A stretch of DNA of 64,000 nt from Skeletonema tropicum (GCA_037178625.1 CM074146.1:558001-622000); one strand, 5' to 3'; positions 1 through 9,787 are shown, counted from the first letter of the stretch. A program made the numbers and translations. The notes: generated from the sequence alone by a model not told the origin.

Positions 1-74
1 CCACGTTGGGCAGGCTTGTCATTTTTGAGAGAGGAAGCCCTCTTGCCCCCATTCTGTCTTGAGAAGGTCAAATT

Positions 75-195
75 TGTTAGTATCCTCGATCTCCCTACTT
101 CCAATCGATGCTATTGATAGATTAGATAGGAGATAAAAGATAATGATTAGAGTATTTCCGTACTCTACTTGTATCTACGTACGTGTAATCTAACA
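75..195 (-). repeat. LTR, downstream copy
   Basis: 121-bp terminal repeat, TG...CA bounded, next to the G-run polypurine-like tract at 196-202. It differs from the 5169-5289 copy at one clear position (TTGTATC versus TTGAATC). Confidence 0.75.
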
Positions 196-258
196 CCCCC
201 CCACAATTCGATATCACGTAGTCGATATCGGATTGTACCAAATAGCATCTCTATCCTT

Positions 259-1128
259 TCAATAAAGGACAAAGGAAGTCCACTTTACAATGAGTGACGT
301 GACCAAGTTGTCTCCAACATCATTGGGGTAATCAAGGGTTGTTTTTGTAACTGAATCATCTGGGTTACCCCGGTCGATCCCAGGATTCCACTGGCTACCA
401 TACAGACCCATTTGATCGCCTGAATGCATTAAGGTAACGGGAATATCAGCCACTAGGTAACCTTCGTCAATCATAAACGACCACGGTTTTGCCTGCACTC
501 CAGAGTTAGTTCCAATAATATTCTGCTGATCCACATCGTTCATCTTAGGTCCAATACATTTCATCTGCTCAACATCGGTTGTCTTAGTTCCAATACAGTT
601 CCGCTGATTAACATCGGTTGTTTGAGTTCCAATACGTTTCCTCTGCTCAACTTCAGTTGTCTTAGTTTCAACACAATTCCACTGCTCACTTTCAATTTTG
701 TTAGTTCCAATACGAGTCCTCTGCGCGCTATCATTCAGCACTATATCCGCTGCTGTAACCTCAGTCGGTTCAAGCTTCATGGAGCTCTCTTCTTCATCAG
801 TATTGTATTCGTCCTCAACCTTCGGTTCAAGCTTCATGGAACTCTCTTCTTCATCAGTATTGTATTCGTCCTCAACCTTCGGTTCAAGCTTCATGAAACT
901 CTCTTCTTCATCAGTATTGTATTCGTCCTCAACCTCAAATGCAATATGATTTCGCTGAGTTGCTGCTAAAAAAATCTTCCCCGCTGTTTCCAGGTCGTGT
1001 TGGAGTTGTGGAAGAGTTTCTACTAATTCCTCATACTCGTCACTGTCTTCATAATTAAATGGTTCATACTGAGTAGATTGCTCAGAGTCGTCAAAGGTGT
1101 TAATAAGAGTATCCAAGTTGTGTAGCAT
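259..1128 (-). CDS. Acidic repeat protein inside LTR element, unknown function
   Basis: An open frame of about 289 codons from the first ATG at 1128; the frame is open slightly further upstream but only with a GTG. I do not recognise the family. Two internal repeat sets are visible: three tandem acidic units of about 19-20 residues built on VEDEYNTDEEES.MKLEP, then about five units of 13-14 residues built on RNCIGTKTTDVEQ. No membrane segment or signal peptide is evident. It lies immediately upstream of the polypurine-like tract of the surrounding LTR element, so it would be the 3'-most product of that element. It may be a captured or element-specific gene or a chance frame kept open by repeat structure; the repeat-unit conservation argues mildly for coding. 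Confidence 0.45.
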   Translation of the reverse strand: MLHNLDTLINTFDDSEQSTQYEPFNYEDSDEYEELVETLPQLQHDLETAGKIFLAATQRNHIAFEVEDEYNTDEEESFMKLEPKVEDEYNTDEEESSMKLEPKVEDEYNTDEEESSMKLEPTEVTAADIVLNDSAQRTRIGTNKIESEQWNCVETKTTEVEQRKRIGTQTTDVNQRNCIGTKTTDVEQMKCIGPKMNDVDQQNIIGTNSGVQAKPWSFMIDEGYLVADIPVTLMHSGDQMGLYGSQWNPGIDRGNPDDSVTKTTLDYPNDVGDNLVTSLIVKWTSFVLY

Positions 1129-1199
1129 GTTATCATGGGCTGCGTACACATCGTCGGCGTCCTCGACTGGTAAGTACCTAATTGATGTTGTTTGCTTTG

Positions 1200-4038
1200 T
1201 AGGAGGTGTGTCACTGATAAATGTTGGTGAATCTACACGTAGTGTTGTTGCTCCGTTAATAATATTGTCATGGCATGTACCTTGTGGAGGTGTGGCAATG
1301 ACAATTTTGTTTAATCTGGCCCTTGGGGCCCCAGGTCGGTGTAGCGTAGCAAATCTGGCCGGGCCACGGAGGTGCCCTCCTTACCCTGTAAGTCATTGAC
1401 CCAAATTGACCCAAGCCATTTCTACAGGGAAACACGTAGGAATTAGTATTTAAGGATTTAGGGAGAAATAATTCTGGTCCCACACGTAGGGCTTTTAATT
1501 CCCACAGTAGAGCATACTGGCGGCTATGGGATACCGCTTGGTAGGAAGTCAGTATCCTCCTAATCTTGTAAACAGGATACCAATTTTTTCTGATTATGGA
1601 CATCGTTCTAGCCAAGTGGTTTCTTGCTTATAAGAAACGGGTGTCATTTACAAGAAAGAATAATATTTTCCCCCGGTAAAATTTTATCAACCAACATTGC
1701 ATACTCATACTGGTACAGCTCAATAGTCTTACCCATCGAAGTAATTTTTGGGTAGTTCCCAATCTGACTTCTTCTCCGACCACGTGCTGTTAGGGAATTT
1801 GATCATGGTGCCAATTCTTTTCATGAGTTCCTCCCTATCTGGAATGAGATTATCTTCCATGGCAGTCTTGTATGTTGTGTTGAGGATTTTGTCTACCATT
1901 TCTTCGTTGCATGTTTGTGCTGTATGCTCGGCTCTCTTGTGAAGGTGTTCTACCCACCTCTGCCGTTTGATCACTGCTTCACATAAATCGCCGCTCTTCT
2001 ATTCGATGACATCACCCAGCTGAAGGAAGGTGTTAAGTGTGTTGTAGATGTTGCTGTCGTAGTTGGGCCGGATGGCTTCGTGTCTGATCCCATTGGTGTC
2101 ACCTATGTATGTGAATGTGAGAAGGAGAGAGTGAGAGTGGGAGGGTGAGAAGGAGAGATTGAACAAGTAATGACATTCAGTTTAAAGAGAAAGGGTGGCA
2201 GGATCTTCCCGCTCAGTTGCTGCTGGCTTTGAATAAAATCAGTTGTTGATTGGCTTGGTTGAATGAATCTGCACTTACCTTTCTGGACCTGCTTGTGTTT
2301 TGTGTCTCCATCAGACATCTGATTCCTTTATTACCCTGGACCTTTGTTGATTGTTAGGTTCCCATGATTGTAGAGCACTTATCTCTTCGGGCATGAGAAC
2401 ATGTCCATAGCGGTCTGGTTGCTGTGTTTTGTGGATCATTTCAGTTCAGTGACATCTTTACCAGTTGTCGGCAAAACTGATACCATCGAAGCCAGTAGAG
2501 CATGTTGTGATAAATTTTTGACCAGGGGAAAAAATAAACAGCGGGCATGCCCGCTTACCCCCAAAAAACTCACCAGTGCTATCATATGCCGAAGGTTTGT
2601 TGTCAACATTCATCAATTAATAATAACTTAGAAAATTACACGCAACAAGACCAGGCCGATCCGCTGCAGTCAGAGGAGTGATCGAAGCAAGCTAAGTTTT
2701 GACTCACGTTCTATTTCAGACGTGTGTCGCTGATATGTATCAGTTGTCTGCTGCATTTGTTGCTTGTTTTTATTTCGTGTATGGAAGTGCATAGATATCA
2801 TGATGTTGTGTGCACATCTGTGATGTTTGTTTGCCTCTATCCCGCTGCGAGCTTCCCATTCCAGTTCCATCCTCTTGGCCGGCACTAGCATCGACATCTG
2901 TAGCATTCAAAGGAGGACTTTGATTCGGCGTGGGAGCGTAATGTGGATGTGGATACCCCCGTCTCATTTGATTGTTTGAGCCATCAGTACGACACAAAAG
3001 TGACAAGATTATTGTTGAATTGCTGAATACGGTTGGAAGTGCCAATTATTCTATCAGTATCGCGATCATGTACGGAGATATCTTTTTATTTTTCCTTACC
3101 CGGAAAGATTATGTGGTCGATTGCATGATGCTTGCACACAGCAGCGAATAGATTGTTAGAGGTTTGCCACTGCCATGAGAAGGTTTATTTGTTGTGGTGT
3201 TGTCGCATATCGTTGTCCCAGCTGCTGCGTCCTATATTGTCACAATTATGTTGTCTTACTCTCGACCCGGCTGAATCGACGATGCCGATGTTGTGCGATG
3301 TGCCGAGAAGGTAAAAAAGATCTTTTTATGCGCTGATCGAGTAGATTGCCGCAGCAGATGGCAAGATTTGTGCGGCCGTGTGCATATCACTGGCGAGGCT
3401 AATACATGGCGTTCAAGGTGGGCATGCTGCTTGTTGTTCGTTTATGTCAGCAGCAAGATGTGGCCGGCCGAAGAACATCATTGAGTGCAACCACGCGATC
3501 TTTTGATCGGCAGCGGGGCCTGAGGCCGGAGGAGAAAAGTTGTGCAATTTGCAATTTCCCAGCCCAGCCAGGCAAAAAAGATCTTTTGTCTTTTGTGCGC
3601 GCTCGCTCCTTCGCCTTGTGTTTTGTGGTAGATGGAATGAGAACTGTTCGAACTTCAACCTTCAACCTTCTACCAAAAGAGCAGTCCCACTACCTGGTAG
3701 AGACAAGTAATTGTAAAAATAGGACTTTTTTAGTGTTGCAATCTTTTGTCTTCTGCCGAAGCGTGCTTTTAATTGACCAATGAAAAAGATACCTGTCTGA
3801 GATCTCAGACACGTATCTGAACATAAATGTTACAGCTTTCAGCTAACTAGCACTAGAGCACTGCCTATCCACCTGATGACACACATAACACGCACACCCA
3901 AAATTAAAAATTTCCAGGACAGTGGCGGGTCAATCAGAAAAAAATTTGACCTGGTCAAAAAAATATCATAACATAACAACTCCACATTGAAAATTTTTGC
4001 AGAGCAATTTTATTGTAGGACATAGTCATTTAAAATTA
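1200..4038. other. Interior of LTR element, no assignable gene
   Basis: Only short frames occur here. The best is an 81-codon minus frame at 1729-1974, rich in charged residues, with no recognisable domain. No reverse transcriptase, integrase or protease motif was seen on either strand. Confidence 0.5.
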
Positions 4039-4965
4039 CTAGCCTCGCTGACGCTCGTCTAGCCGCTGCGCGGGTTTTCTAAATAAGAGAGGAGGCACCG
4101 GCTATCTACTACGATATTGATTGTGTCTACTTATATACATAGCAGTATTGAAATAGTATGTTATGTAACACTTTAATAATTATGTAATAAAGGTTGTACA
4201 TTGCCTTCTACGAATGCTGTGTAGTGATTACTGAGACACGGTTGGGATAAATTAGAGCGAGATGTAAATCATTTGGTGAAATAATATTCTACAGGACTGT
4301 TAGTATGATTTGGCAGAGTTAGTACCCACTCTCGGATTCCTTCTTAATGTTGGTGAAAGTGGTGATGTAATTGACGTTAGAAGTGAGAGCCTTGTTGTAC
4401 AATGTAAGAGTATCATGTTCATTTCTGATATTGTTGATGGTTTCAAGATCGACCCCAGAACTCTGTGCTAAGTTACACACAATATCAAATTTTGTTTTCC
4501 AGTTAGTCAAGGAGCAATTGACCTGTTCGATCGTGGTCTTTGCATCATCCAAATCCTCCTGTACGTTGCTGAGGATGTTGGAGACATGGATGAGGTGTGT
4601 TTGGAGATGAAGGTTGATCTCGGCAGAGGATAGGGTGGTATCACATTGCACCTCCCCTTGAGAGTAGATACCTGTGTAAGAAACGCCGTGTTCTGGGTAG
4701 AACATTGTTCCGAATCCGTGTTCTTGGCCAAATTTGAAGTTACCGATGTACCAAATTGAAGAGTATCCATCTTTTTGTGGGATGCTAAAAAAGCCAAAGC
4801 CATGAGGCATATCATTTTCTGTAGCATCACCGATGTAGAGACCACCGTAGTACGAACGAGAAAATGCCCGTGAAGGCCAAAGGACACGCCAAAGGGCCCG
4901 GACAGAACGACAGAACGACAGAACGACCGACCGACCGAACGACTTAGCTCCTCTCATTATTTAGA
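4039..4965 (-). mobile_element. Helitron-like element, copy 1, carrying a MORN ORF
   Basis: Read on the minus strand this starts TCTAAA.AATGAGAGGAGC and ends GCGAGGCTAG. Both ends recur in a second copy at 55005-55528 although the middle parts differ. The base before TC is A and the base after CTAG is T in both copies, the insertion preference of Helitrons (between A and T), and CTAG fits the CTRR 3' end. A short inverted motif CCGC-GCA-GCGG lies about 25 bases before the 3' end. No Rep/helicase is present, so at most this is a non-autonomous element. Confidence 0.45.
4319..4957 (-). CDS. MORN-repeat ORF fused to transposon-end leader
   Basis: A 212-codon frame starting with ATG at 4957. Residues 1-35 (MRGAKSFGRS...) are encoded by the conserved end of the Helitron-like element and the GGTC tetranucleotide tract. 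Residues about 37-95 form two to three MORN-like units (Y-GGLYIGD..., MPHGFGFF, YIGNFKFGQEHGFGTM, VSYTGIY). Residues about 105-210 look helical/coiled coil. MORN repeats typically bind membrane lipids or act as scaffolds. The chimeric N-terminus suggests a captured gene fragment, probably not a functional host gene. Confidence 0.5.
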   Translation of the reverse strand: MRGAKSFGRSVVLSFCRSVRALWRVLWPSRAFSRSYYGGLYIGDATENDMPHGFGFFSIPQKDGYSSIWYIGNFKFGQEHGFGTMFYPEHGVSYTGIYSQGEVQCDTTLSSAEINLHLQTHLIHVSNILSNVQEDLDDAKTTIEQVNCSLTNWKTKFDIVCNLAQSSGVDLETINNIRNEHDTLTLYNKALTSNVNYITTFTNIKKESESGY

Positions 4966-5324
4966 TCTGACCTGAACACTTCCAATGGGACAAGGCCCCG
5001 AGGGCCACACTGCATTACATACACACATACAGAATGCCCAGGCATGCAGGGTACCCAGTTTATAGCGCATGAGTTGCGCCGCCAACAAATTCGTTGGTTG
5101 CCAAATTCACAAATGGAATTATGGCATAAATGAACTTCATTGTTGGTGATTGTATAGGCTCTATAACCTGTTAGTATCCTCGATCTCCCTACTTCCAATC
5201 GATGCTATTGATAGATTAGATAGGAGATAAAAGATAATGATTAGAGTATTTCCGTACTCTACTTGAATCTACGTACGTGTAATCTAACAAATTTGGGGGT
5301 CAAAAATGAATTTGAAATTTGACC
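4937..5324. repeat. 388-bp direct duplication flanking the Penelope-like element, left copy
   Basis: This segment, with the end of the Helitron-like copy, the leader and one LTR, recurs at 9340-9727 at a constant offset of 4,403 with no difference noticed. The copies abut the two ends of the Penelope-like insertion exactly. Confidence 0.9.
5169..5289 (-). repeat. LTR, upstream (5') copy of the LTR element
   Basis: 121-bp repeat TGTTAG...CTAACA. The minus strand just inside it (5168 downward) reads GGTTATAGAGCC, similar to the initiator tRNA-Met primer-binding sequence of Copia-like elements. Confidence 0.7.
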
Positions 5325-5780
5325 GGGAGCGAGCGAAGCGAGCGACCTTACTTCTCTCTATAATCAATATATGAACCAATATCAGATAAAGTGGTATTAC
5401 TATATTACCGAAGCGTGGATGACTACGCTTTCGAATTAACTTCTTCAGCGGATAGCAATAGTAATAGTGAGGATAGGCGGCTTTGTCGATGCAAAGTTGC
5501 GAGTCATTTAGCTCTCCCTCGTTGACACGAGTTTTCTCCTTAAATGGATACGTGTCTCTGTGGGGTCATTCCTCGTTATCTAAAATAGGTAAGTTTGTAC
5601 AATTGCTTTCCCTCAGCAAGTGTAGCTGCCGGGTAGGCAGCGGAACAAGCTGAGGGAAAGGAAGGGGAGGACTACGATTCTGTTGTCCTCCCCAGGTAGG
5701 TACTTACCTCCTCACCTCTGTTTTGAAAGAGGGAGGTTTGAGAGACAATATCTCCAATGTTTTTTGCTCTCTTATAGCAT
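5325..5780 (-). repeat. Pseudo-LTR of the Penelope-like element, copy 1
   Basis: Direct repeat of 7750-8205 (offset 2,425). On the minus strand it holds the last 36 codons or so of the RT frame, the stop and the 3' UTR. Confidence 0.85.
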
Positions 5781-7804
5781 ACTACCATCTTTTCGATTCC
5801 GATTGTGTCGCGTAGGGTGGTAGAAAGCTCCTCCTCATATATCTGTTGACAGGTTCGACTAGGGATGTAATGAGGGTGGAATCGACCGAGTTTCAAATAG
5901 ATGTTTTTGTCATTATCTGAGGTGGTAGATTCTGAGATGGCTTGGGGCAGTGGAGGTGGGTTGCAGACTTTGTAGTTTGCATTTACGAACATTCGTTTCA
6001 GTTGGTCGAAGTCCCATCCTCTGTCGAGCAAGCGTTGGAAGAATAGTCTTGCTACCTCGACATAGTCTTTTTTATCGGTGCACTGCCAATAGTATCTCTT
6101 GAGTTCGCCAAATATTACCCCTTTCATCGTGTTCCTCTGATGAGCAGAAGATGGCAGTAGGTAGAGGTAGAGGTTCATTGGCTTTTGGTATGTCTTAGTT
6201 GAGACAATACCTTCAGGCGAAATGGAAATGATTAAGTCTAAGAAGATTCCTTTGTCGGCAGGTTCTTCAACCTTCCAACGGAGGATTCCAAAGTCGTTGA
6301 TGTCTTGCTTGAGGTCGTGAAAGCGCCTAAGGCTTCCAAGCCATAGGATAGATAGGTCATCGACGAAACGTGCAAGGTCTTGGATTTCTTCCGAATAGCC
6401 AGGGAGGAGTCTAATTTTCTCATGCCAGCCATAGTAAAGGCCAGCGTACATGACTGCGACTGATGTACCCATCGCAGTGCCACATAGTTGTTTGAAAAAG
6501 CAGTCTCCAAATTGGGTAATGTTGTTCTTCATAATAAAGCTCAGAGCTTCCAGAATAAGTTTGATGTCCGGGAAGTCGTCTGGAAGTTGGTTGTTTTCTT
6601 TCAGATGGTTGAGCCATACTCCGATGATTTCGATGCCATGATTGATAGTGATATTGTCGTACATGGCGGTAGCATCAGCAGTAATAATCTTCGTCCCTGC
6701 TGGCCATTGTTTGTTAGTCAGTCGGGCGTGATATTCTTTGCTGTCTTTGATGGTCGACGGAATAAATTGAACAAGTTTTTGCAACTCGTAGTCTAGCCAC
6801 TTGCTAATACTCTCAGGTCCAGTTCCACATTTAGCGTTAACTGGTCGGAGGGCGGTAGGTGTTTTATGGACTTTTGCGGTTGCTCTGAATCTTCCTTGCC
6901 TGCTACCAGCGGCTTCATAGCACTTGTTGATGTAAATCTTGATGTGCTCTGGGATCGCTGCTGAGTTCTTGATACTGCCTACTTTATATGCCATCAAATT
7001 GAGTTGCCTCCGAAGTGCAATTCGATTGAGGTACTCATATTGGCTCTCCTTCCCAAGGAAAGCTTTGAGGCACCATCGAATGTATACAGAACGTTCGATA
7101 ATGACAGGCCCTAAATTTTTGTCTGCGAAGATAATGATCAGATTGGGGTTGTTCTTGAGGCTATATAGTACTGAGAACTCTTGTTTAGAAAGATTCGGTT
7201 GAGACCATTTACTGGCGAATTTGGCGTGCTCTTGTCTAAGTCGATCTGAGAAACGTTTGATGCCTGCTTCCACTTCTGCATTAGCTAGGGGTGGGTCGTA
7301 TCGTTCTTCTCGACTTTTCTTAAAATGTAACTTAGGGATATATGGATGTTGCGGTTTGGTTGGATCGTCTACATGAATATTCTTCCAGTAGTTTCGATTT
7401 CTGATATCCCATCCAAAGTCACCGATGATCTCTTCAATGTTATTTGTTGGATATGGTGCGAGGATGCCGAAGTTAAGTCCTCTGCCCAGCACCTTTCTAG
7501 TTCCGATAGGGAGTTTGGTTGTTGGTTTACACAGATTGTGAAGAGTGAGATTCTTTGCCGGATTTAGCGCATGCTCCAATGGTAGATGTTCCAGATAATT
7601 GATAAGATTTGTGTGTGGTGGGAGCGATGGATCTGCTAGGAAGCCGTCTCTTCTATGGATATTATGCATTATGATGTCAAGTTTTTGTTGGGCTAGGTTA
7701 TTGTAATATCGGTCTCTTGAGGCAGTACGTCTTAGTTCCTTCTGCCTCCGGGAGCGAGCGAAGCGAGCGACCTTACTTCTCTCTATAATCAATATATGAA
7801 CCAA
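5672..7804 (-). CDS. Penelope-like reverse transcriptase, no GIY-YIG nuclease
   Basis: The open frame spans 710 codons, but the first 17 or so come from the abutting pseudo-LTR and begin at a TTG; the first in-frame ATG is residue 46 (position 7669). Reverse-transcriptase landmarks in order: FADKNLGPVII (about residue 228), FRATAKVHKTP...LRPV (fingers), TADATAMYDNI (motif A, catalytic Asp), CGTAMGTSVAVMYAGL (motif B), RFVDDLSIL (motif C, two catalytic Asp), then a thumb-like region ending near VVCYKRAKNIGD. 'DKNLGP' plus 'GTAMGT...YA' typify Penelope-like RTs. The frame ends without a GIY-YIG domain, matching the endonuclease-deficient branch described from diatoms, fungi, plants and rotifers. 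No internal stop, so it may be functional, though the true N-terminus is probably truncated. Confidence 0.85.
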   Translation of the reverse strand: MVHILIIERSKVARFARSRRQKELRRTASRDRYYNNLAQQKLDIIMHNIHRRDGFLADPSLPPHTNLINYLEHLPLEHALNPAKNLTLHNLCKPTTKLPIGTRKVLGRGLNFGILAPYPTNNIEEIIGDFGWDIRNRNYWKNIHVDDPTKPQHPYIPKLHFKKSREERYDPPLANAEVEAGIKRFSDRLRQEHAKFASKWSQPNLSKQEFSVLYSLKNNPNLIIIFADKNLGPVIIERSVYIRWCLKAFLGKESQYEYLNRIALRRQLNLMAYKVGSIKNSAAIPEHIKIYINKCYEAAGSRQGRFRATAKVHKTPTALRPVNAKCGTGPESISKWLDYELQKLVQFIPSTIKDSKEYHARLTNKQWPAGTKIITADATAMYDNITINHGIEIIGVWLNHLKENNQLPDDFPDIKLILEALSFIMKNNITQFGDCFFKQLCGTAMGTSVAVMYAGLYYGWHEKIRLLPGYSEEIQDLARFVDDLSILWLGSLRRFHDLKQDINDFGILRWKVEEPADKGIFLDLIISISPEGIVSTKTYQKPMNLYLYLLPSSAHQRNTMKGVIFGELKRYYWQCTDKKDYVEVARLFFQRLLDRGWDFDQLKRMFVNANYKVCNPPPLPQAISESTTSDNDKNIYLKLGRFHPHYIPSRTCQQIYEEELSTTLRDTIGIEKMVVCYKRAKNIGDIVSQTSLFQNRGEEVSTYLGRTTES

Positions 7805-8205
7805 TATCAGATAAAGTGGTATTACTATATTACCGAAGCGTGGATGACTACGCTTTCGAATTAACTTCTTCAGCGGATAGCAATAGTAATAGTGAGGATA
7901 GGCGGCTTTGTCGATGCAAAGTTGCGAGTCATTTAGCTCTCCCTCGTTGACACGAGTTTTCTCCTTAAATGGATACGTGTCTCTGTGGGGTCATTCCTCG
8001 TTATCTAAAATAGGTAAGTTTGTACAATTGCTTTCCCTCAGCAAGTGTAGCTGCCGGGTAGGCAGCGGAACAAGCTGAGGGAAAGGAAGGGGAGGACTAC
8101 GATTCTGTTGTCCTCCCCAGGTAGGTACTTACCTCCTCACCTCTGTTTTGAAAGAGGGAGGTTTGAGAGACAATATCTCCAATGTTTTTTGCTCTCTTAT
8201 AGCAT
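7750..8205 (-). repeat. Pseudo-LTR of the Penelope-like element, copy 2
   Basis: Same sequence and orientation as 5325-5780; it lies directly upstream of the RT frame. It is the 3' end of a tandem upstream copy, the usual way Penelope-like elements obtain a 5' pseudo-LTR. Confidence 0.85.
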
Positions 8206-8262
8206 TATTGGTTCATATATTGATTATAGAGAGAAGTAAGGTCGCTCGCTTCGCTCGCTCCC

Positions 8263-8992
8263 TGGCTATTCGGAAGAAATCCAAGACCTTGCACGTTTCG
8301 TCGATGACCTATCTATCCTATGGCTTGGAAGCCTTAGGCGCTTTCACGACCTCAAGCAAGACATCAACGACTTTGGAATCCTCCGTTGGAAGGTTGAAGA
8401 ACCTGCCGACAAAGGAATCTTCTTAGACTTAATCATTTCCATTTCGCCTGAAGGTATTGTCTCAACTAAGACATACCAAAAGCCAATGAACCTCTACCTC
8501 TACCTACTGCCATCTTCTGCTCATCAGAGGAACACGATGAAAGGGGTAATATTTGGCGAACTCAAGAGATACTATTGGCAGTGCACCGATAAAAAAGACT
8601 ATGTCGAGGTAGCAAGACTATTCTTCCAACGCTTGCTCGACAGAGGATGGGACTTCGACCAACTGAAACGAATGTTCGTAAATGCAAACTACAAAGTCTG
8701 CAACCCACCTCCACTGCCCCAAGCCATCTCAGAATCTACCACCTCAGATAATGACAAAAACATCTATTTGAAACTCGGTCGATTCCACCCTCATTACATC
8801 CCTAGTCGAACCTGTCAACAGATATATGAGGAGGAGCTTTCTACCACCCTACGCGACACAATCGGAATCGAAAAGATGGTAGTATGCTATAAGAGAGCAA
8901 AAAACATTGGAGATATTGTCTCTCAAACCTCCCTCTTTCAAAACAGAGGTGAGGAGGTAAGTACCTACCTGGGGAGGACAACAGAATCGTAG
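8263..8992 (+). pseudogene. 5'-truncated inverted copy of the Penelope-like RT
   Basis: It encodes the RT from just before motif C (RFVDDLSIL) to the stop codon, and the visible protein is identical to the C-terminal part of the minus-strand copy. The catalytic motif A and the fingers are missing, so it cannot be active. Its upstream end is joined to a 57-bp stub of the element's 3' terminus. Confidence 0.85.
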
Positions 8993-9199
8993 TCCTCCCC
9001 TTCCTTTCCCTCAGCTTGTTCCGCTGCCTACCCGGCAGCTACACTTGCTGAGGGAAAGCAATTGTACAAACTTACCTATTTTAGATAACGAGGAATGACC
9101 CCACAGAGACACGTATCCATTTAAGGAGAAAACTCGTGTCAACGAGGGAGAGCTAAATGACTCGCAACTTTGCATCGACAAAGCCGCCTATCCTCACTA

Positions 9200-9262
9200 T
9201 TACTATTGCTATCCGCTGAAGAAGTTAATTCGAAAGCGTAGTCATCCACGCTTCGGTAATAT
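9200..9262 (+). ncRNA. Possible degenerate hammerhead-ribozyme motif in pseudo-LTR
   Basis: In element sense the order is CTGAAGA (9216-9222), a short AT-rich stem/loop, GAAA (9232-9235), then AGCGT...ACGCT (9235-9252) forming a 5-bp stem with an 8-base loop, then T and CGG that can pair with CCG just before CTGAAGA. This is the order of hammerhead core elements (CUGANGA, stem II, GAAA, stem III, NUH). Hammerheads are known in Penelope-like pseudo-LTRs. Stem II is poor (two bases shorter than an ideal fold), so activity is doubtful. The same motif lies on the minus strand near 5412-5460 and 7837-7885. Confidence 0.35.
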
Positions 9263-9339
9263 AGTAATACCACTTTATCTGATATTGGTTCATATATTGA
9301 TTATAGAGAGAAGTAAGGTCGCTCGCTTCGCTCGCTCCC

Positions 9340-9727
9340 GAACGACTTAGCTCCTCTCATTATTTAGATCTGACCTGAACACTTCCAATGGGACAAGGCC
9401 CCGAGGGCCACACTGCATTACATACACACATACAGAATGCCCAGGCATGCAGGGTACCCAGTTTATAGCGCATGAGTTGCGCCGCCAACAAATTCGTTGG
9501 TTGCCAAATTCACAAATGGAATTATGGCATAAATGAACTTCATTGTTGGTGATTGTATAGGCTCTATAACCTGTTAGTATCCTCGATCTCCCTACTTCCA
9601 ATCGATGCTATTGATAGATTAGATAGGAGATAAAAGATAATGATTAGAGTATTTCCGTACTCTACTTGAATCTACGTACGTGTAATCTAACAAATTTGGG
9701 GGTCAAAAATGAATTTGAAATTTGACC
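9340..9727. repeat. 388-bp direct duplication flanking the Penelope-like element, right copy
   Basis: Duplicate of 4937-5324, including a third copy of the 121-bp LTR at 9572-9692. It ends inside a 26-bp perfect palindrome at 9718-9743 (AAATTTGACCTCG and its complement); the left copy has only the first arm because the Penelope-like element follows. Confidence 0.9.
9572..9692 (-). repeat. Third LTR copy, carried in the 388-bp duplication
   Basis: Same 121-bp sequence as 5169-5289 at offset 4,403. It is not the end of a separate element: it was copied with its surroundings. Confidence 0.85.
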
Positions 9728-9787
9728 TCGCGAGGTCAAATTTGGCAAAAATATGAAAAATTTGGAGGTCAAATTTGATGCGTGGAA

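Larger units (their letters stand above)
75..5289 (-). mobile_element. Non-autonomous LTR retrotransposon-like element with 121-bp LTRs
   Basis: Two near-identical 121-bp repeats (75-195 and 5169-5289) begin TGTTAG and end CTAACA. Flanks share AATT (71-74 and 5290-5293), a probable 4-bp target duplication (5 bp, AAATT, if the final A is excluded). Orientation is minus: a run of seven G (minus strand, 196-202) sits just inside the left repeat like a polypurine tract, and inside the right repeat the minus strand reads GGTTATAGAGCC, which resembles the initiator-tRNA primer site used by Copia-type elements. The roughly 5-kb interior has no recognisable gag, protease, integrase or reverse transcriptase; it holds an acidic repeat ORF and a nested Helitron-like insertion. 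I infer a non-autonomous element mobilised in trans, or a badly decayed one. Confidence 0.7.
5325..9339. mobile_element. Penelope-like retroelement, complex insertion with inverted truncated copy
   Basis: The insertion is bounded by the same terminal sequence in opposite orientation (GGGAGCGAGCGAAGCGAGCG at 5325; its complement ending at 9339). Minus-oriented part: 456-bp repeat (5325-5780), reverse-transcriptase ORF, second 456-bp direct repeat (7750-8205). Plus-oriented part: a 57-bp 3'-end stub (8206-8262), then a 5'-truncated copy (8263-9339) complementary to 5325-6401. Head-to-tail partial copies with terminal pseudo-LTRs plus an inverted truncated copy are the known signature of Penelope-like elements. 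The copies look identical where they overlap, so the insertion is recent. Confidence 0.85.

Noticed and set aside
4944..5198. 84-codon minus frame starting in the LTR, also at 9347-9601
   Set aside because: Its repetition is due to the 388-bp duplication, not to a gene family; it spans the primer site and leader of the LTR element.
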